Shown piece by piece: positions 6,316-6,775 of a DNA stretch of 6,775 nt. A program made the position numbers and the translations under genes. Location: assembly GCF_039768865.1 (NCBI RefSeq), contig NZ_JBDMZQ010000125.1; one strand, written 5' to 3'. The DNA is from Wenyingzhuangia sp039768865. GTDB lineage: Bacteria > Bacteroidota > Bacteroidia > Flavobacteriales > Flavobacteriaceae. Within the stretch, counting starts at the first letter, position 1, and each line of letters starts with the position of its first letter. Under the pieces are notes generated by a model, which worked only from the letters and a program-made list of their open reading frames with translations, was not told the origin of the DNA and ran no database searches.

Positions 6316-6775
6316 ATGTTACAAATCAAGAATCCATTTTTTGAGCCCTACATAACAAAAGAGGAGCTTAGCAAAGCCGTAGAAAAAATGGCAAAGGACA
6401 TCAGGACTGATCACAAAGATGAGACCCCATTGTTTCTCGGAATCTTGAACGGTGCGTTTGTGTTTTGCAGTGATCTAGTAAGAGCATACGATCAGCCTTG
6501 TGAAATTAGTTTTATCAAACTAGCCTCTTATGAACAAACACAATCTACAGGGATCGTTAATGAAATCATTGGATTAAATGAAGATTTGACCCACAAAACA
6601 GTGGTGGTGATAGAAGATATCATAGACACAGGAAACACCCTAGAAAAAATTATTGAACTCCTGAAACAAAATGGAGCTAAAAAAATAAAAGTCGCTACTT
6701 TATTCTTGAAACCTAGTGTTTACAACAAAAAAATCAATATTGATTACATTGGTATAGAAATTCCAAACACATTCA
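6316..6775 (+). CDS. hpt: hypoxanthine phosphoribosyltransferase, 3' end cut by window
   Basis: This purine-salvage enzyme transfers ribose 5-phosphate from PRPP to hypoxanthine (usually also guanine), giving IMP or GMP in the cytoplasm. The first 153 residues are present and open at the window edge; the family is usually about 175-180 residues, so about 25 are missing. Visible motifs are the pyrophosphate loop GILNGAF (42-48), the flexible-loop start KLASYEQTQSTG (68-79), the PRPP signature VVVIEDIIDTGNTL (96-109), with the acidic pair Glu100-Asp101 and Asp104 as likely catalytic base, and the base-binding region TLFLKP (128-133) and IGIEIPNTF (145-153). Lys132 is the expected purine O6 contact. 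The ATG at 6316 gives MLQIKNPFFEPYITKEEL and lies only 16 nt after the terminator, so no room exists for a separate downstream promoter. Xanthine/guanine transferases are an alternative within the family but fit less well. Confidence 0.93.
   Translation, partial: MLQIKNPFFEPYITKEELSKAVEKMAKDIRTDHKDETPLFLGILNGAFVFCSDLVRAYDQPCEISFIKLASYEQTQSTGIVNEIIGLNEDLTHKTVVVIEDIIDTGNTLEKIIELLKQNGAKKIKVATLFLKPSVYNKKINIDYIGIEIPNTF

Noticed and set aside
1..6775. Defence system, mobile element or CRISPR array
   Set aside because: All coding space is taken by housekeeping genes, no repeat array or transposase is present, and no gene shows base composition unlike its neighbours.

Overview
The window looks like ordinary core chromosome from a member of the Bacteroidota, most likely a flavobacterium. 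The DNA is AT-rich. Gene starts lack strong Shine-Dalgarno sequences and sit in A-rich leaders. Several intergenic regions carry exact or near matches to the Bacteroidota promoter pattern TTG-N(17-23)-TAnnTTTG. SecD and SecF are fused into one long SecDF protein, and the tmRNA tag starts with Gly-Glu-Glu and ends in Ala-Ala. These are judgements from sequence reading; no database search was made.

Layout, left to right: a complete tmRNA gene (ssrA) on the minus strand (4-400); a divergent plus-strand gene for a small DUF3820-like protein (467-688); kdsA on the minus strand (749-1567), convergent with the DUF3820 gene; a 205-bp divergent promoter region; mpl on the plus strand (1773-3125); a 155-bp gap with a promoter and an 11-bp inverted repeat; secDF on the plus strand (3281-6247); a strong hairpin terminator (6266-6299); and the first 153 codons of hpt, cut by the window edge (6316-6775). 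No stretch longer than 300 bases lacks a gene. I saw no tRNA gene, insertion sequence, CRISPR array, phage gene or pseudogene.

Three of the genes serve the cell envelope: KdsA makes Kdo 8-phosphate for the lipopolysaccharide core, Mpl reloads recycled murein tripeptide onto UDP-MurNAc, and SecDF uses the proton gradient to help export proteins. tmRNA rescues stalled ribosomes and hpt salvages purines. Orientation and promoters suggest mostly separate transcription units, not one operon.

I found no convincing undescribed system. The items most worth a second look are regulatory: an 11-bp perfect inverted repeat that brackets the -33 region of the secDF promoter and touches its -7 box, an 8-bp inverted repeat placed similarly in the kdsA promoter, and compact divergent promoters between ssrA and the DUF3820 gene.
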